Part shown: positions 8,093-15,934 of the stretch, one piece after another
How the letters are laid out: each line of letters opens with the position of its first letter
Numbering within the stretch: the first letter of the stretch is position 1
DNA from: VRUE01 sp963715455
Lineage (GTDB): Bacteria; Actinomycetota; Thermoleophilia; Solirubrobacterales; 70-9
NCBI GenBank assembly: GCA_963715455.1
Contig: OY970245.1
Location: 806,001 to 870,000 of the forward strand
Direction of reading: 5' to 3'
DNA length: 64,000 nucleotides
Notes under the pieces: model-generated
The model's input: only the letters and a program-made list of their open reading frames with translations
Told to the model about the DNA's origin: nothing
The model's database searches: none
Translations under genes and position numbers: made by a program

Positions 8093-9168
8093 TACGGCCA
8101 GAGCTCGCGTAGGGCAAGGATGGCGAAGGCGTGCGACCAGGCCAGTGGTGTGGTCGAGGTGGGGACGCCAGTGCGTGCGTCGACGCGCTCGGGGAGTAGC
8201 CCGCCGTCGGTTGAGGCACGGCGCAGGGCGCCGATCAGCTCGAGCGCCGCGTGATGCTCGCCGAGCGCCGCGAGACCCCAGGCCGTCCACGCGGTCGGCG
8301 CCGTCCAGGGGTCCTCGCCTCCTTCCCAGCCCTCCGAGGGAACGAGACCGAAGCGACCGCTCTGCGCGGCGAGTCGCAATAGGGTGCGGCGTGCGGCGGG
8401 AAAAGACGTCGGCCGCGTGAAGGGTCGCACCGCCCAGGCGGCCACCGAGTCGAGCCCCGAGTCGGGATCGTCTGCTTCACGTGCCAGACCGCGGACTGTG
8501 ACGAAGGGTGCCAGCTCGGCCCCGCCGGCGATCGCGTTGCCCAAGTACTCGCCGGACTCTTTCTCCTGGTAGTCGGCAAGGCCTTGCCACGGCTGGGACG
8601 GAGCGCGTACCCGTAGGCCCGCCGCGCGAGACGCGACTTCGACCCAGCCCGCGGCGTCGCCCTGTGCCGCACGGCCCTCGACCGGTGAGCCGTTGGGGTG
8701 AAAGCGGGCCGCAGCACCGAGGTCAAGGCCGAGCAGGAAGCGCACCACGCGCCGCGCCTCCTGCCGGTAGCCGGTGGCGGCGAAGGCCAGGGCAACGGTG
8801 CCGGCGTCGCGCGGCCAGACGTAGTCCCAGCCCGCACGAGCGCCGGCGATCGCCGCACCGCGCTCGTCCGTGAGCGCCCCAAGGACGAGCAGTGAACGCT
8901 CGTACATGCGCCGCGCCCAGGGCGGCGCTGCCGGGTCCAGCGGTCTCGCTCGCGCAAGCCAACGGGGAGCGGCGCGGACGACATGCGGATCGCCCAGGGG
9001 GCGGACGATCACCGCGCGCTCGTCCCCGGACTGGATCACGGTGCGCAGCGCGTTGGCGCCTGGCAGGTAGTGCTGGCGTACCGAATCGTCCCGTGTCCCG
9101 CCGGAGACCGTCACCACGGCGGTGGCGAGCACCGCCACCGCCCCGATCGTCACTGGCACCCATCTCAT
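8092..9168 (-). CDS. Secreted six-hairpin glycosidase (GH15-like)
   Basis: 358 aa. Residues 1-23 form a signal or membrane anchor (WVPVTIGAVAVLATAVVTV). The alpha/alpha barrel shows AGWDYVWPRDAG, the hallmark of GH15 glucoamylase/trehalase-like enzymes, then SGEYLGNAIAGG, GLVPSEGWEGG (candidate catalytic Glu region), PTAWTAWGLAALG and LAWSHAFAILAL. It is shorter than typical GH15 enzymes because the N-terminal beta-sandwich is missing. It probably acts outside the membrane on alpha-glucosidic sugars. The stop codon lies in the hairpin shared with the convergent SLOG gene. Confidence 0.7.
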   Translation of the reverse strand: MRWVPVTIGAVAVLATAVVTVSGGTRDDSVRQHYLPGANALRTVIQSGDERAVIVRPLGDPHVVRAAPRWLARARPLDPAAPPWARRMYERSLLVLGALTDERGAAIAGARAGWDYVWPRDAGTVALAFAATGYRQEARRVVRFLLGLDLGAAARFHPNGSPVEGRAAQGDAAGWVEVASRAAGLRVRAPSQPWQGLADYQEKESGEYLGNAIAGGAELAPFVTVRGLAREADDPDSGLDSVAAWAVRPFTRPTSFPAARRTLLRLAAQSGRFGLVPSEGWEGGEDPWTAPTAWTAWGLAALGEHHAALELIGALRRASTDGGLLPERVDARTGVPTSTTPLAWSHAFAILALRELWP

Positions 9169-9243
9169 CGGCCGAATGCAATCAGCCCGCTCCGCCCCCC
9201 GACCGCTAGCCTTCGTCCCCGCGGCCCAGCCGCCTCAGCACCA

Positions 9244-9316
9244 GGCGAGGTAGCTCAGTTGGTAGAGCACACGACTGAAAATCGTGGTGTCGCCGGTTCG
9301 ATTCCGGCCCTCGCCA
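9244..9316 (+). tRNA. tRNA-Phe(GAA)
   Basis: 73 nt, no encoded CCA. Acceptor arm GGCGAGG (9244-9250) pairs with CCTCGCC (9309-9315), with discriminator A at 9316. The D-arm is normal (GCTCAGTTGGTAGAGC). The anticodon loop CTGAAAA lies on a CACGA/TCGTG stem with anticodon GAA at 9277-9279, and the T-arm has GGTTCGATTCC. Its 3' 43 nt are the left attachment repeat of the island, so the intact tRNA is kept at the left boundary. Beyond 9316 all sequence up to 26661 appears foreign. Confidence 0.97.
9274..9316 (+). repeat. Left attachment repeat (3' end of tRNA-Phe)
   Basis: 43 bp identical to 26619-26661, from ACTGAAAATCG at the anticodon loop through the discriminator base (CTCGCCA). Sequence diverges immediately outside (TCTAC here, CTCAC at the right copy). 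This is the classical pattern of integration into a tRNA 3' half that regenerates the gene. Confidence 0.93.
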
Positions 9317-9321
9317 TCTAC

Positions 9322-9545
9322 GGACAGTCTGGACTTTTGTCTGGACTTTCCACCCCTCGGAATCGGCTTCAGACCGCCGATTCCGAGGGCGGTTTTTGAA
9401 GTCTGGACTTTGGGGTCCGAAGTCCCCCAAATTCCCCAGTTTTAGGAGCCTGAAGTCTGGACTTTTTTCGGGGCCGATTTCGTCGGTTGAGGGCAGCGAC
9501 AATCGCCCGCAGGCGATTGGCCATCGAAGGTCGAGCTAGGGAGAG
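9322..9545. repeat. Island left-end module, copy L1
   Basis: Non-coding block repeated with ~85-90% identity at 22371-22603. It holds four direct copies of GTCTGGACTTT (9327-9337, 9339-9349, 9401-9411, 9456-9466), a strong hairpin (9354-9389), a GGGTCCGAAGTCCCCCAA block, and CAATCGCCCG/CAGGCGATTG arms near 9500-9520. Iterated short repeats next to a transposase suggest binding sites for the recombination or regulatory protein. Confidence 0.8.
9354..9397 (+). terminator. Terminator-like hairpin in L1
   Basis: CCCTCGGAATCGGC (9354-9367) pairs perfectly with GCCGATTCCGAGGG (9376-9389), leaving an 8-nt loop TTCAGACC, followed by GCGG and T5 (9393-9397). It would stop transcripts leaving tRNA-Phe and protect the transposase gene from antisense read-through. 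The L2 copy carries a compensating extra base pair. Confidence 0.75.
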
Positions 9546-11282
9546 TTAGGCAGCTGCGCCGCTGGGTGCGGTCGCCAAGGAGCCGTCCGGTCCCCAGCCC
9601 GCGGGAGCCACAGGTGGCTCGAGGGTCTGCTCGCGGTCTCGTCGAGCTCGGGCCAGCGTCAACTCGTCGGGGCCCGGTGCTGGACAGCTCTCAGTCGGCT
9701 GGTCGAGAAGGCCGAGCTGCTCGGCTTCGGCATGCGTCTTCGCATAGAGCCCCTTGTCGTGGGCCAGGCGACGAGCGGTCAGGCCGAGCATGCCGGCGCC
9801 GAGCAGCCATCCCATCTCGACGTCCTTGGCCCAGCGCGGGCAATCGAATTTCTCCCGGCCCAGGCCGAGGTTCTGGAAGCAGGCGAAGATCGACTCGACC
9901 GCGTTGCGTCGAAGCATCAGGACCCGGCGTTCGATGGCGCGCTCGGAGTCGCCGCCGCGGGGATAGAACGTGTAGAGGCGAGGCTCCTTGTGGGCGTAGG
10001 TGGTGACGGGCTTGCAGATGCCGTTGGGGCAGGCCCAACGCAGGCGGGCCTTGGTCGGATCCGGAGCTTCGACTCCGCGCGGGATGCCCTCGCGGGCACG
10101 GCGCTCTGCGGTGTAGAAGCCGTCGGTGTCCCTGAGCCTCATCTCGCCGCAGGCGCAGCGTGGCACTCCGTCACCCTCGGCGTGGGGCAGATCGCGTCGA
10201 AAGCCCTTGGCGCTCTTGGGAAAGATCGGCTGAAGGCCGAACTTGAAGACCAGGTCGCGTGAGAGCTGCTGGCTGTGCTGAAAGAGGCCATCTCCGACGA
10301 CGGTGCTCATCGGGCACTCGGGCCATGCCTCGAAGAGCTTGTCCAGCAGCTTGAGGAGCGCTTCTCGCTCATCGCCGCTGGCAGGCATAAGGGTGGCGGC
10401 GATGGGAAGGGTCGTCGCCAGGTCGGCGAGGATCACCAGCCGGTAGCCCTCGGTGAAGCGATAGGGCTTCCCGTTTGCGTCGGTGTAAACGACGGCGTTG
10501 ACCATCTCGCGCCCCTCGCCGTGGAGGATCCGCTTGTGCTCGGCGTCCTTGGGATGGCGCTGCTGGACCGGCGCCGGGACGAGCGTGCCGTCGACGATCC
10601 CGACCTCGCCAACCAGGAGAGCCTCGCCCTTGCGACGCCCGCCGCGCTTGCGCGGCCACTCCCGCTGGTTGTGGATCTCCGCCAGCTGACGGATCAGATC
10701 GATGTTGGCTGCGACCAGGACGTCGGGGTCCTTCTGGCGCAGGAGGTTGTGCAGGGACTCATAGAGGGTCTTTCGAGCTACGTCGGTCGGATAGTCGTGA
10801 GCCCAGGCCAGGGCGGGGCGGTTGCCGGTCAGCTGGTTGTGCGAGCGGGCGATCTCAGGCCGCCCTCTGCCAAGGGCCATCTGCAGGAAAACGGCGACCA
10901 CCATCTCTCGCCGAGCGCGGCGGCCGCGCAGATTCGTCTTGGCGAGCAGCCAGTCGATCAGCCACCTGACGGTTCCGAGCCCGCGCATGGCCGCCATCTC
11001 GACCTCCGCGGAGGTGTCGCTGGGCCGCGGCGATCGTGAAACCGGCGCCGTCTCGTCAAAGGCAGCGAGTTCCCTGTCGGAATGGCGTTCTGACTTCGTC
11101 GCCTGGAAGGCTTTCTCGACCAGCTCGGCGAGGTCTTTTTGACTCAGGCCGGGGGTTGCCCTGGCTATCTCCAGCTTCTTCAGGTACTTCCACTCCTCGA
11201 CGCGGGCGCTGCGAGCCGTGATCCCAAAGTGGCGCTGGCGGCGGCTTTTGACCTCCTTGGCAGGCGCCGCAGCGGGGTACAT
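9546..11282 (-). CDS. DDE transposase-like protein of the island
   Basis: 578 aa from ATG 11282; the frame is open further upstream but that is shadow sequence. The likely catalytic triad is D231 (IVDGTLV), D331 (VVGDGLFQHS) and E463 (NAVESIF), followed by a helical AKDVEMGWLLGAGMLG as in DDE_Tnp_1 (IS4/IS1182-like) transposases. Between D331 and E463 is an insertion with CAC (376-378) and CPNGIC (418-423), a probable zinc ribbon. The N-terminal ~200 residues are helical and basic, probably DNA-binding. It is the first gene inside the tRNA boundary, where an integrase would normally be, and it points towards the tRNA. A truncated near-identical copy lies at 22604-23624. Confidence 0.8.
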   Translation of the reverse strand: MYPAAAPAKEVKSRRQRHFGITARSARVEEWKYLKKLEIARATPGLSQKDLAELVEKAFQATKSERHSDRELAAFDETAPVSRSPRPSDTSAEVEMAAMRGLGTVRWLIDWLLAKTNLRGRRARREMVVAVFLQMALGRGRPEIARSHNQLTGNRPALAWAHDYPTDVARKTLYESLHNLLRQKDPDVLVAANIDLIRQLAEIHNQREWPRKRGGRRKGEALLVGEVGIVDGTLVPAPVQQRHPKDAEHKRILHGEGREMVNAVVYTDANGKPYRFTEGYRLVILADLATTLPIAATLMPASGDEREALLKLLDKLFEAWPECPMSTVVGDGLFQHSQQLSRDLVFKFGLQPIFPKSAKGFRRDLPHAEGDGVPRCACGEMRLRDTDGFYTAERRAREGIPRGVEAPDPTKARLRWACPNGICKPVTTYAHKEPRLYTFYPRGGDSERAIERRVLMLRRNAVESIFACFQNLGLGREKFDCPRWAKDVEMGWLLGAGMLGLTARRLAHDKGLYAKTHAEAEQLGLLDQPTESCPAPGPDELTLARARRDREQTLEPPVAPAGWGPDGSLATAPSGAAA

Positions 11283-11410
11283 CGGATCTCCGGGCTCCGG
11301 TTGCTGGGTGGCGTCGATGTGATTGCTAGCTGCCAAGTGCTTGCCCTCGGGTATAGGTGGATCCCAGGGCGAACCCCGCGTGTTTGTCTTTGCGCAAATG
11401 TTTTTCTGCC

Positions 11411-11707
11411 TCACTCGGGCACCGGATCCGACGATGGGTCCGAGAATTCGAACCTGCCGACAGCGAGGGGCGGCGCCTCCCAGGTCATGCCCTCGAAGAA
11501 GCGCCCAACCGGGACGGAGAGAGCGCATGCGAGCTTGAAGAGCGTCTCGGCGCGGGCGACGCGCTCTCCTCGCTCCAGCTGGCCCACCGCCGTGCGGTGC
11601 AGCGAAGCCCGGTGGCTGAGCTCTTCCTGGGAGACGCCGGCCTCTCTGCGAGCGCGGGCGAGATTCGCGCCGAATCGCTTGGCGAACTCGCTGCGTACGG
11701 GCGCCAT
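11411..11707 (-). CDS. XRE-family HTH regulator, paralogue 1
   Basis: 98 aa from ATG 11707, which overlaps the stop of the preceding XRE gene as ATGA. An HTH_3 domain fills residues ~8-65 (FGANLARARREAGVSQEEL, SLHRTAVGQLERGERVAR). It is followed by the tail motif VGRFFEGMTWE and a GRFEFSD end shared by all three paralogues. It probably binds DNA as a dimer and is the last regulator before the transposase gene (128 bp downstream on the same strand). It may control island mobility. Confidence 0.82.
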   Translation of the reverse strand: MAPVRSEFAKRFGANLARARREAGVSQEELSHRASLHRTAVGQLERGERVARAETLFKLACALSVPVGRFFEGMTWEAPPLAVGRFEFSDPSSDPVPE

Positions 11708-12054
11708 CAGCCCTCTCTCCCGTTTGAGGCATTGGGCTCTCCGGCCGTCACCTCGCGAAACCGGCCCCAGCGGTACTCGCCGGGCTGCCAGGCCAGTCCC
11801 TCGAAGAGCCGCCCCGGATCTACTTCCAGGGCGCCGGCGAGCTTGACCACCGTCTCGACGCGCGGCGATCGAAGGGCGCGCTCGAGGCTGCTGACCTCCG
11901 TGCGGTTCAAGGAGGCGCGCAGCGCTACCTCGTCCTGGCTCATGTCCGCCTCGCGGCGGCAGCGAACGAGGTTCGCAGCGAAGCGCGTCATCACGAACTC
12001 CCTCGCCGTGGGAGCGTCCGGATCTGGGCCGGCACCGGCCATCACCCGCGCCAT
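11707..12054 (-). CDS. XRE-family HTH regulator, paralogue 2
   Basis: 115 aa, overlapping both neighbours by ATGA. The HTH domain is FAANLVRCRREADMSQDEV, SLNRTEVSSLERALRSPR, VVKLAGALEVDPGRLFEGLAWQ. The first ~20 residues are Ala/Pro-rich, and an in-frame ATG just before TRFAANL (11991) is a possible start. It shares the FEGL-W and GRFRE tail with paralogues 1 and 3, which indicates local duplication. Diverged recognition helices (TAVGQLE, TEVSSLE, TAISPLE) suggest different target sites. Confidence 0.82.
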   Translation of the reverse strand: MARVMAGAGPDPDAPTAREFVMTRFAANLVRCRREADMSQDEVALRASLNRTEVSSLERALRSPRVETVVKLAGALEVDPGRLFEGLAWQPGEYRWGRFREVTAGEPNASNGREG

Positions 12055-12335
12055 CAGCGCGTCCCTCCGCCATCGCGAAAGCGGCCGGTGACGGGCTCGG
12101 CAACCTCCCAGACCAGCCCCTCGAAGAGATCGCCGGGATGCACCCCCAGGGCGCCAGCGAGCTTCACAACGGTGTCGATCCGAGCCAGGCGGATGCCCGT
12201 CTCCAGCGGGCTGATCGCTGTGCGATGAAGCGATGCTCGGTCCGCGAGCTCCTCCTGGGAGAGCTCTGCCTTCCGCCTGTAGCGGGCGAGGTTCGCGCCG
12301 AAGACGTCGGCGACCTCATAGCCAGGCCCAGCCAT
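12054..12335 (-). CDS. XRE-family HTH regulator, paralogue 3
   Basis: 93 aa, start 12335 overlapping the upstream gene and stop overlapping paralogue 2. The HTH domain is VFGANLARYRRKAELSQEEL, SLHRTAISPLETGIRLAR, then VVKLAGALGVHPGDLFEGLVWE and GRFRDGG. It is the first of three tandem HTH paralogues in one tightly coupled minus-strand operon. The unbroken overlaps imply stoichiometric translation, as expected if the proteins form hetero-oligomers or a regulatory cascade. Confidence 0.82.
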   Translation of the reverse strand: MAGPGYEVADVFGANLARYRRKAELSQEELADRASLHRTAISPLETGIRLARIDTVVKLAGALGVHPGDLFEGLVWEVAEPVTGRFRDGGGTR

Positions 12336-12694
12336 CAGGTGCTCCCCTTCGATCCGTCGATTTGTCCCAGCAGCCCGTGCAGCGCATCGTGCTGTTCGAC
12401 GGCGCTGGCGTATTCGTTCTCGCGATCGTTGGCCTCGGCCAGGTCGCGAAGGACGTCGATCACGTCGCGATCTGGAACTAGCGAGCCGCTGTCGAGCGCC
12501 TCCAGCAACTTCGCGTAGGCGGCGAGTTCACGATCCAGGCGGGCAGGGTCTTTGAGCTGGTGCGGGTTCTCCGCCAGCTCCTCCCGGATGCCTCCCTGCG
12601 CCACCTCGAAGATGAAGCGAAGGAACCTCAGATCCTTCGATGAGATCGTCAGGGCAGCGGCATCGCCGCCGCCCGTAGGGTTGGAATCAGCCAT
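12335..12694 (-). CDS. Hypothetical helical protein, first gene of XRE operon
   Basis: 119 aa from ATG 12694. The sequence is charged and mostly helical (LRFLRFIFEVAQGGIREEL, RLDRELAAYAKLLEAL, VIDVLRDLAEANDRENEYA). I recognise no domain. Its stop overlaps the start of the first XRE gene (ATGA), so it is translated with the regulators and may be a ligand-sensing or inhibitory partner. A GGAG-like ribosome-binding site lies just upstream of ATG 12694. Confidence 0.65.
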   Translation of the reverse strand: MADSNPTGGGDAAALTISSKDLRFLRFIFEVAQGGIREELAENPHQLKDPARLDRELAAYAKLLEALDSGSLVPDRDVIDVLRDLAEANDRENEYASAVEQHDALHGLLGQIDGSKGST

Positions 12695-12962
12695 GAGGAG
12701 CTCGTTCTCCTTTTGGTCAGGCCCTCGGTTGGCGTTCCACCGCCGGCCGAGGGCCGCTTAGTCAGGCCGATGCGCCGAATCGCCCACCCGTAGCGACCAG
12801 CCCAACAAGCTCAGGACTGGTGGCAGCGGGAGCCGAGCACGGCACATGTGGCCCTATGTCCCGGCGAACGTAGACCCGCGACCGGACTTCGACCGTTGAT
12901 GTAGGCAGAGCGGCCTCACGGCACGTGGCCATCACATCCGACCAAGGCAAGAGCATTGGGGT
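12695..12962. other. Intergenic region between XRE operon and HEPN gene
   Basis: 268 bp between divergent genes. It should carry the promoters for the minus-strand XRE operon and for the plus-strand HEPN gene. I see no strong palindrome or consensus promoter, and no open frame with coding character. Confidence 0.4.
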
Positions 12963-13499
12963 ATGTCCGCCCTGGAGTTCATTGCCTCAGTCGCGTGGCC
13001 CCTAACGGTGCTCGTGATCGCGGTGATGTTCAGGAGGCCGATTATCGACGCGCTCGCGGCTGCCGCCGGGCGCGTGAAGGCTGGACCATTCGAGCTGGAG
13101 TGGAAACGAAGTGTCTCGACCGTCGAGGCCGACTTGGGGCTTCCTCCGTCAATCTCCGAGGGCGAAATCGGGGGTGCGGCGGGCAGGTTGGATGAGCTGG
13201 CCGAGGAATCGCCCGCGGCCGCGATCGTTGAGGCATACGGAGGACTCGAGAACACATTGAGGTCGCTCCTTGCCGATCACGGGCAGGAGGCAGACGAAAA
13301 ATGGAACGTCCTAACCTTGGCGCGCGCTGCGCATCAGCACGGACTGATCACGGCGGAGACCTTGAAGGCAATCGAAGGGCTCGACATTCTCCGGAATCTC
13401 GCGGTTCACGGACGACCGGATGATCTTTCCTCAAAACGAGCCCACGAGTTCGTTGCCTTGACCCAGGGGGTGCTTTACACGATCAGCAGTAGCGAGTAA
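12963..13499 (+). CDS. Membrane-anchored HEPN-like protein
   Basis: 178 aa. One N-terminal transmembrane helix (residues ~3-22, LEFIASVAWPLTVLVIAVMF) is followed by a linker. The C-terminal helical domain ends in GLDILRNLAVHGRPDDLSS. LRNLAVH fits the Rx4-6H signature of HEPN ribonucleases, with the RN dyad common in DUF4145-like members. HEPN domains are widespread in toxin and abortive-infection proteins. It stands alone, divergent from the XRE operon and upstream of the DUF4160-DUF2442 pair. RNase activity is inferred from the motif only. Confidence 0.65.
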   Translation: MSALEFIASVAWPLTVLVIAVMFRRPIIDALAAAAGRVKAGPFELEWKRSVSTVEADLGLPPSISEGEIGGAAGRLDELAEESPAAAIVEAYGGLENTLRSLLADHGQEADEKWNVLTLARAAHQHGLITAETLKAIEGLDILRNLAVHGRPDDLSSKRAHEFVALTQGVLYTISSSE

Positions 13500-13595
13500 T
13501 TACCTGTTGCGGCAAAACGCAAGCAATTCGGGATATCGGGAGGCGAAACCTTTGGTCTGCGCCTGAACCGCCGCTGCCCCAGGCATGATTGGGAC

Positions 13596-13856
13596 ATGCC
13601 GACGATCAGCCGCTTCTTTGGGATCGCCATCGTCATGTTCTTCGACGATCACGGCTTCCCCCACTTCCATGCTCGCCATGCCGAAGGGGAAGCCAAGGTC
13701 AGGATCGACAACTTGGAGGTCATGGACAGCAATCTGAACCGTCGGCAGCTGCGATTCGTCCTTGCCTGGGCCGAGCTCCACCAAGAGGAACTTGAGGAGA
13801 ACTGGCGCCGAGCGAGAGTCGGTGAGACACTTCTAGAGATCGAGCCATTGAAATGA
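13596..13856 (+). CDS. DUF4160 domain protein
   Basis: 86 aa covering a whole DUF4160 domain: PTISRFFGIAIVMFFDDHG, FPHFHARHAEGEAKV and the RQLRFVLAWAELHQEEL helix. The conserved HFHA histidines are present. DUF4160 and DUF2442 proteins are commonly encoded together and behave like a small toxin-antitoxin-type module, although the biochemical role is not established. The stop overlaps the DUF2442 start (ATGA). Confidence 0.88.
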   Translation: MPTISRFFGIAIVMFFDDHGFPHFHARHAEGEAKVRIDNLEVMDSNLNRRQLRFVLAWAELHQEELEENWRRARVGETLLEIEPLK

Positions 13857-14131
13857 ACGGTCTAACCCCCGACATCACTGCAGTAGAGGTCCTCCGCCAC
13901 GGCGTCCTCCGCCTGACTTTCGCCGATGGGCTGAGCGGCGAAGTCGACGTTCTCGACCGCATGCGAGGCCCTGTCTTTGAGGACGCTCGCACTCCTGAAG
14001 GCTTTGCAAAGGTCAAAGCCGATCCGGAGATCGGAACCGTGGTTTGGCCTAGTGGCGCCGACCTCGCCCCCGACACGCTCTATAGGCGTGTCAGCTCAGG
14101 TGCTTGGCCCGAGTCTCGCGCAGCTGCCTGA
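13853..14131 (+). CDS. DUF2442 domain protein
   Basis: 92 aa. The DUF2442 hallmarks are VLRHGVLRLTFADGLSGEVDVL, an F-x-D central strand (PVFEDARTPEGFAKVKAD) and GTVVWPSGADLAPDTLY. It starts inside the stop of the DUF4160 gene, so the two are made in a fixed ratio. It ends 39 bp before the Gabija-like operon, with a possible GATAAT -10 at 14159-14164 in the gap. Confidence 0.88.
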   Translation: MNGLTPDITAVEVLRHGVLRLTFADGLSGEVDVLDRMRGPVFEDARTPEGFAKVKADPEIGTVVWPSGADLAPDTLYRRVSSGAWPESRAAA

Positions 14132-14170
14132 CTCAGCTATATAGATCGGTCGCGGGGCGATAATGCTTCC

Positions 14171-15934
14171 GTGAAGATTCGATCAGTCTCGATTCAAAAC
14201 TTCCGCGGTATCAAGAACTGCGAGTGGAAGCTCGATAGGCGACTTGCCTGCTTGGTCGGGCCCGGAGATTCGACCAAGACGACGATTCTGGAAGCAATCG
14301 GGCTTGCGCTCAGCCGAAGTTACCGGCCGCGCTTCGGGGACGCGGACTTTCATCACTGCAACACCGAGGAGCCGATCAAGATCGAGGTTGCGGTGGCAGA
14401 GCTTCCAGATGCACTTATCGCAGAGCAGTCGCTGGGCAAGGATCGCTCGGGTATCGAGCCAGATGGCGCCTTCCAACACGACCCTCAAGAGGGAACTGAG
14501 GAATGCCTCATCGTCCGGATGGTTGTAGACCGAACGCTTGAGCCGCGCTGGACCGTGGTTCGCCCGGAGGAGGGAACGGACGAGGGCAAACCGATCAGCG
14601 CAGCGCAACGGCAAGCGCTTGGCTTCTTCCGGGTGGGCGAGGACAGCGACTCGCACCTGCGCTGGGGACGGGGATCCGCACTTAACGAGGTGAGCGAGGA
14701 CTCAGATGAAGCCGGTGGTGTGGTGCTCGCCGCTCACCGCGCAGCTCGCATTGCTGCGTTTGACGCAATCCCTTCACAGTTGCAGGAAGCCGCGGGAAGA
14801 GTTCAGAAAGCCTCCCGAAAGCTCGGGGCTGGGCCGTATCAGGCGCTCCGCCCAGGGCTAGACCCAGCTGGCTCGTCAGGGAGGTTTCCGCTGCTTCTGC
14901 ACGACGAGGTGATACCGCTCACCAGCCAGGGCCTGGGAACCAGACGGCTGACCGGAATTGCGATTCAGGAACAGGCGGTCGTAGGCGGGTCGATCATTGC
15001 TGTCGACGAGATCGAGCACGGATTGGATCCGCACCGACTCTGTCACCTTCTTCGGTATTTGAAGGCCGCGACCAAGCGCGGAGACCTTCAGGTCATTCTC
15101 ACCACGCATTCTCCGGTAACTATTGCTGCGCTTGAGGCTGCGGACATTTGCGTTGTACGCTCGGAAGCCGGTAGAACCACGGTCTCCGCAGTCCCGTCGG
15201 ACTTGGATGAGGTTCAAGGTGCGGTTAGGCACGCTCCCTCGGCGCTCCTTGGCAGGCGCGTGCTGATCGGAGAGGGAGCCACGGAGGCTGGCTTCATACG
15301 TCGTCTCTGTGGTTATGGCGACGAGAAGCGGGGAGCACTTGATGAGCCGACCTCGATCACCGCCGGCGTAGAGATCGTCAATGGCGGTGGTGGCGATCAA
15401 GCACTTCAGCGCGCAATCGTGTTCAGCGAGCTGGGTTATCCGAGCGCGGTGCTCGTTGACAACGATGACTCTGAGATCGATGCAAGGGTTGCGGAGGCGA
15501 AAAAGGCGGGGGTTGCGGTCGTGCGTTGGTCGTCGGGACGGGCGATCGAGGACGAGTTCGCCCATGGTCTCGGCGCCGCGGGCCTGCGCCAGTTCGTCGC
15601 GCTGGGGATTGAGAATCGCGGAGAGGAGTCGGTGCGGGCAAAGGTTGCGGCGCAGCTTGACCGGCCTCAAAGCGAGTTGCTGGGTGTCGATCCCTTCGCT
15701 TGGTGTGCGGAGGACGAAGAGGAGAGGTTGCGAAACGCACTGGCAGCAGCCGCCAAGGGGGAGAAGGCCGGGGGCGAGGATGGGAAGCGTGACGAGAAGG
15801 CTGCGTGGTTCAAGCGAGAGGACTACGGCGAACGGCTGGCAGAGCTGTGGCGGGCGCACCATGCCGAGATTCGAGAGGAGTCGGCGTTGCCTGAGGCGCT
15901 CGAGAAAGTCAAAGCCTTCGTGTATGGCAGCTGA
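14171..15934 (+). CDS. gajA: Gabija-like GajA: OLD-family ATPase with TOPRIM nuclease
   Basis: 587 aa from GTG 14171. N-terminal SMC/ABC-type ATPase: FRGIKN, Walker A region GPGDSTKTT (30-38), SQGLGTRRL signature (252-260), Walker B IIAVDEIEHGL (275-285) and H-loop TTHSP (311-315). C-terminal TOPRIM: IGEGATEAGF (E368) and VDNDD (D430, D432), with RAIEDEF around 460. Class 2 OLD nucleases occur in tandem with a UvrD-like helicase, as here, and form the Gabija anti-phage complex. The invariant Walker A glycine before the lysine is threonine (T35), so nucleotide handling may differ. The stop overlaps gajB by 11 nt. A -10-like GATAAT 7 nt upstream would give a leaderless or near-leaderless mRNA. 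Confidence 0.85.
   Translation: MKIRSVSIQNFRGIKNCEWKLDRRLACLVGPGDSTKTTILEAIGLALSRSYRPRFGDADFHHCNTEEPIKIEVAVAELPDALIAEQSLGKDRSGIEPDGAFQHDPQEGTEECLIVRMVVDRTLEPRWTVVRPEEGTDEGKPISAAQRQALGFFRVGEDSDSHLRWGRGSALNEVSEDSDEAGGVVLAAHRAARIAAFDAIPSQLQEAAGRVQKASRKLGAGPYQALRPGLDPAGSSGRFPLLLHDEVIPLTSQGLGTRRLTGIAIQEQAVVGGSIIAVDEIEHGLDPHRLCHLLRYLKAATKRGDLQVILTTHSPVTIAALEAADICVVRSEAGRTTVSAVPSDLDEVQGAVRHAPSALLGRRVLIGEGATEAGFIRRLCGYGDEKRGALDEPTSITAGVEIVNGGGGDQALQRAIVFSELGYPSAVLVDNDDSEIDARVAEAKKAGVAVVRWSSGRAIEDEFAHGLGAAGLRQFVALGIENRGEESVRAKVAAQLDRPQSELLGVDPFAWCAEDEEERLRNALAAAAKGEKAGGEDGKRDEKAAWFKREDYGERLAELWRAHHAEIREESALPEALEKVKAFVYGS

Noticed and set aside
9326..9467. CRISPR-like array from repeated GTCTGGACTTT units
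   Set aside because: Repeats are only 11 bp, spacing is irregular (1 to ~50 bp), and the whole block is itself duplicated at 22371, so the 'spacers' are not unique.
11282..11732. Longer transposase reaching 11732
   Set aside because: The extra 150 residues are a low-complexity shadow of the XRE gene at 11411-11707 on the same strand in another frame.
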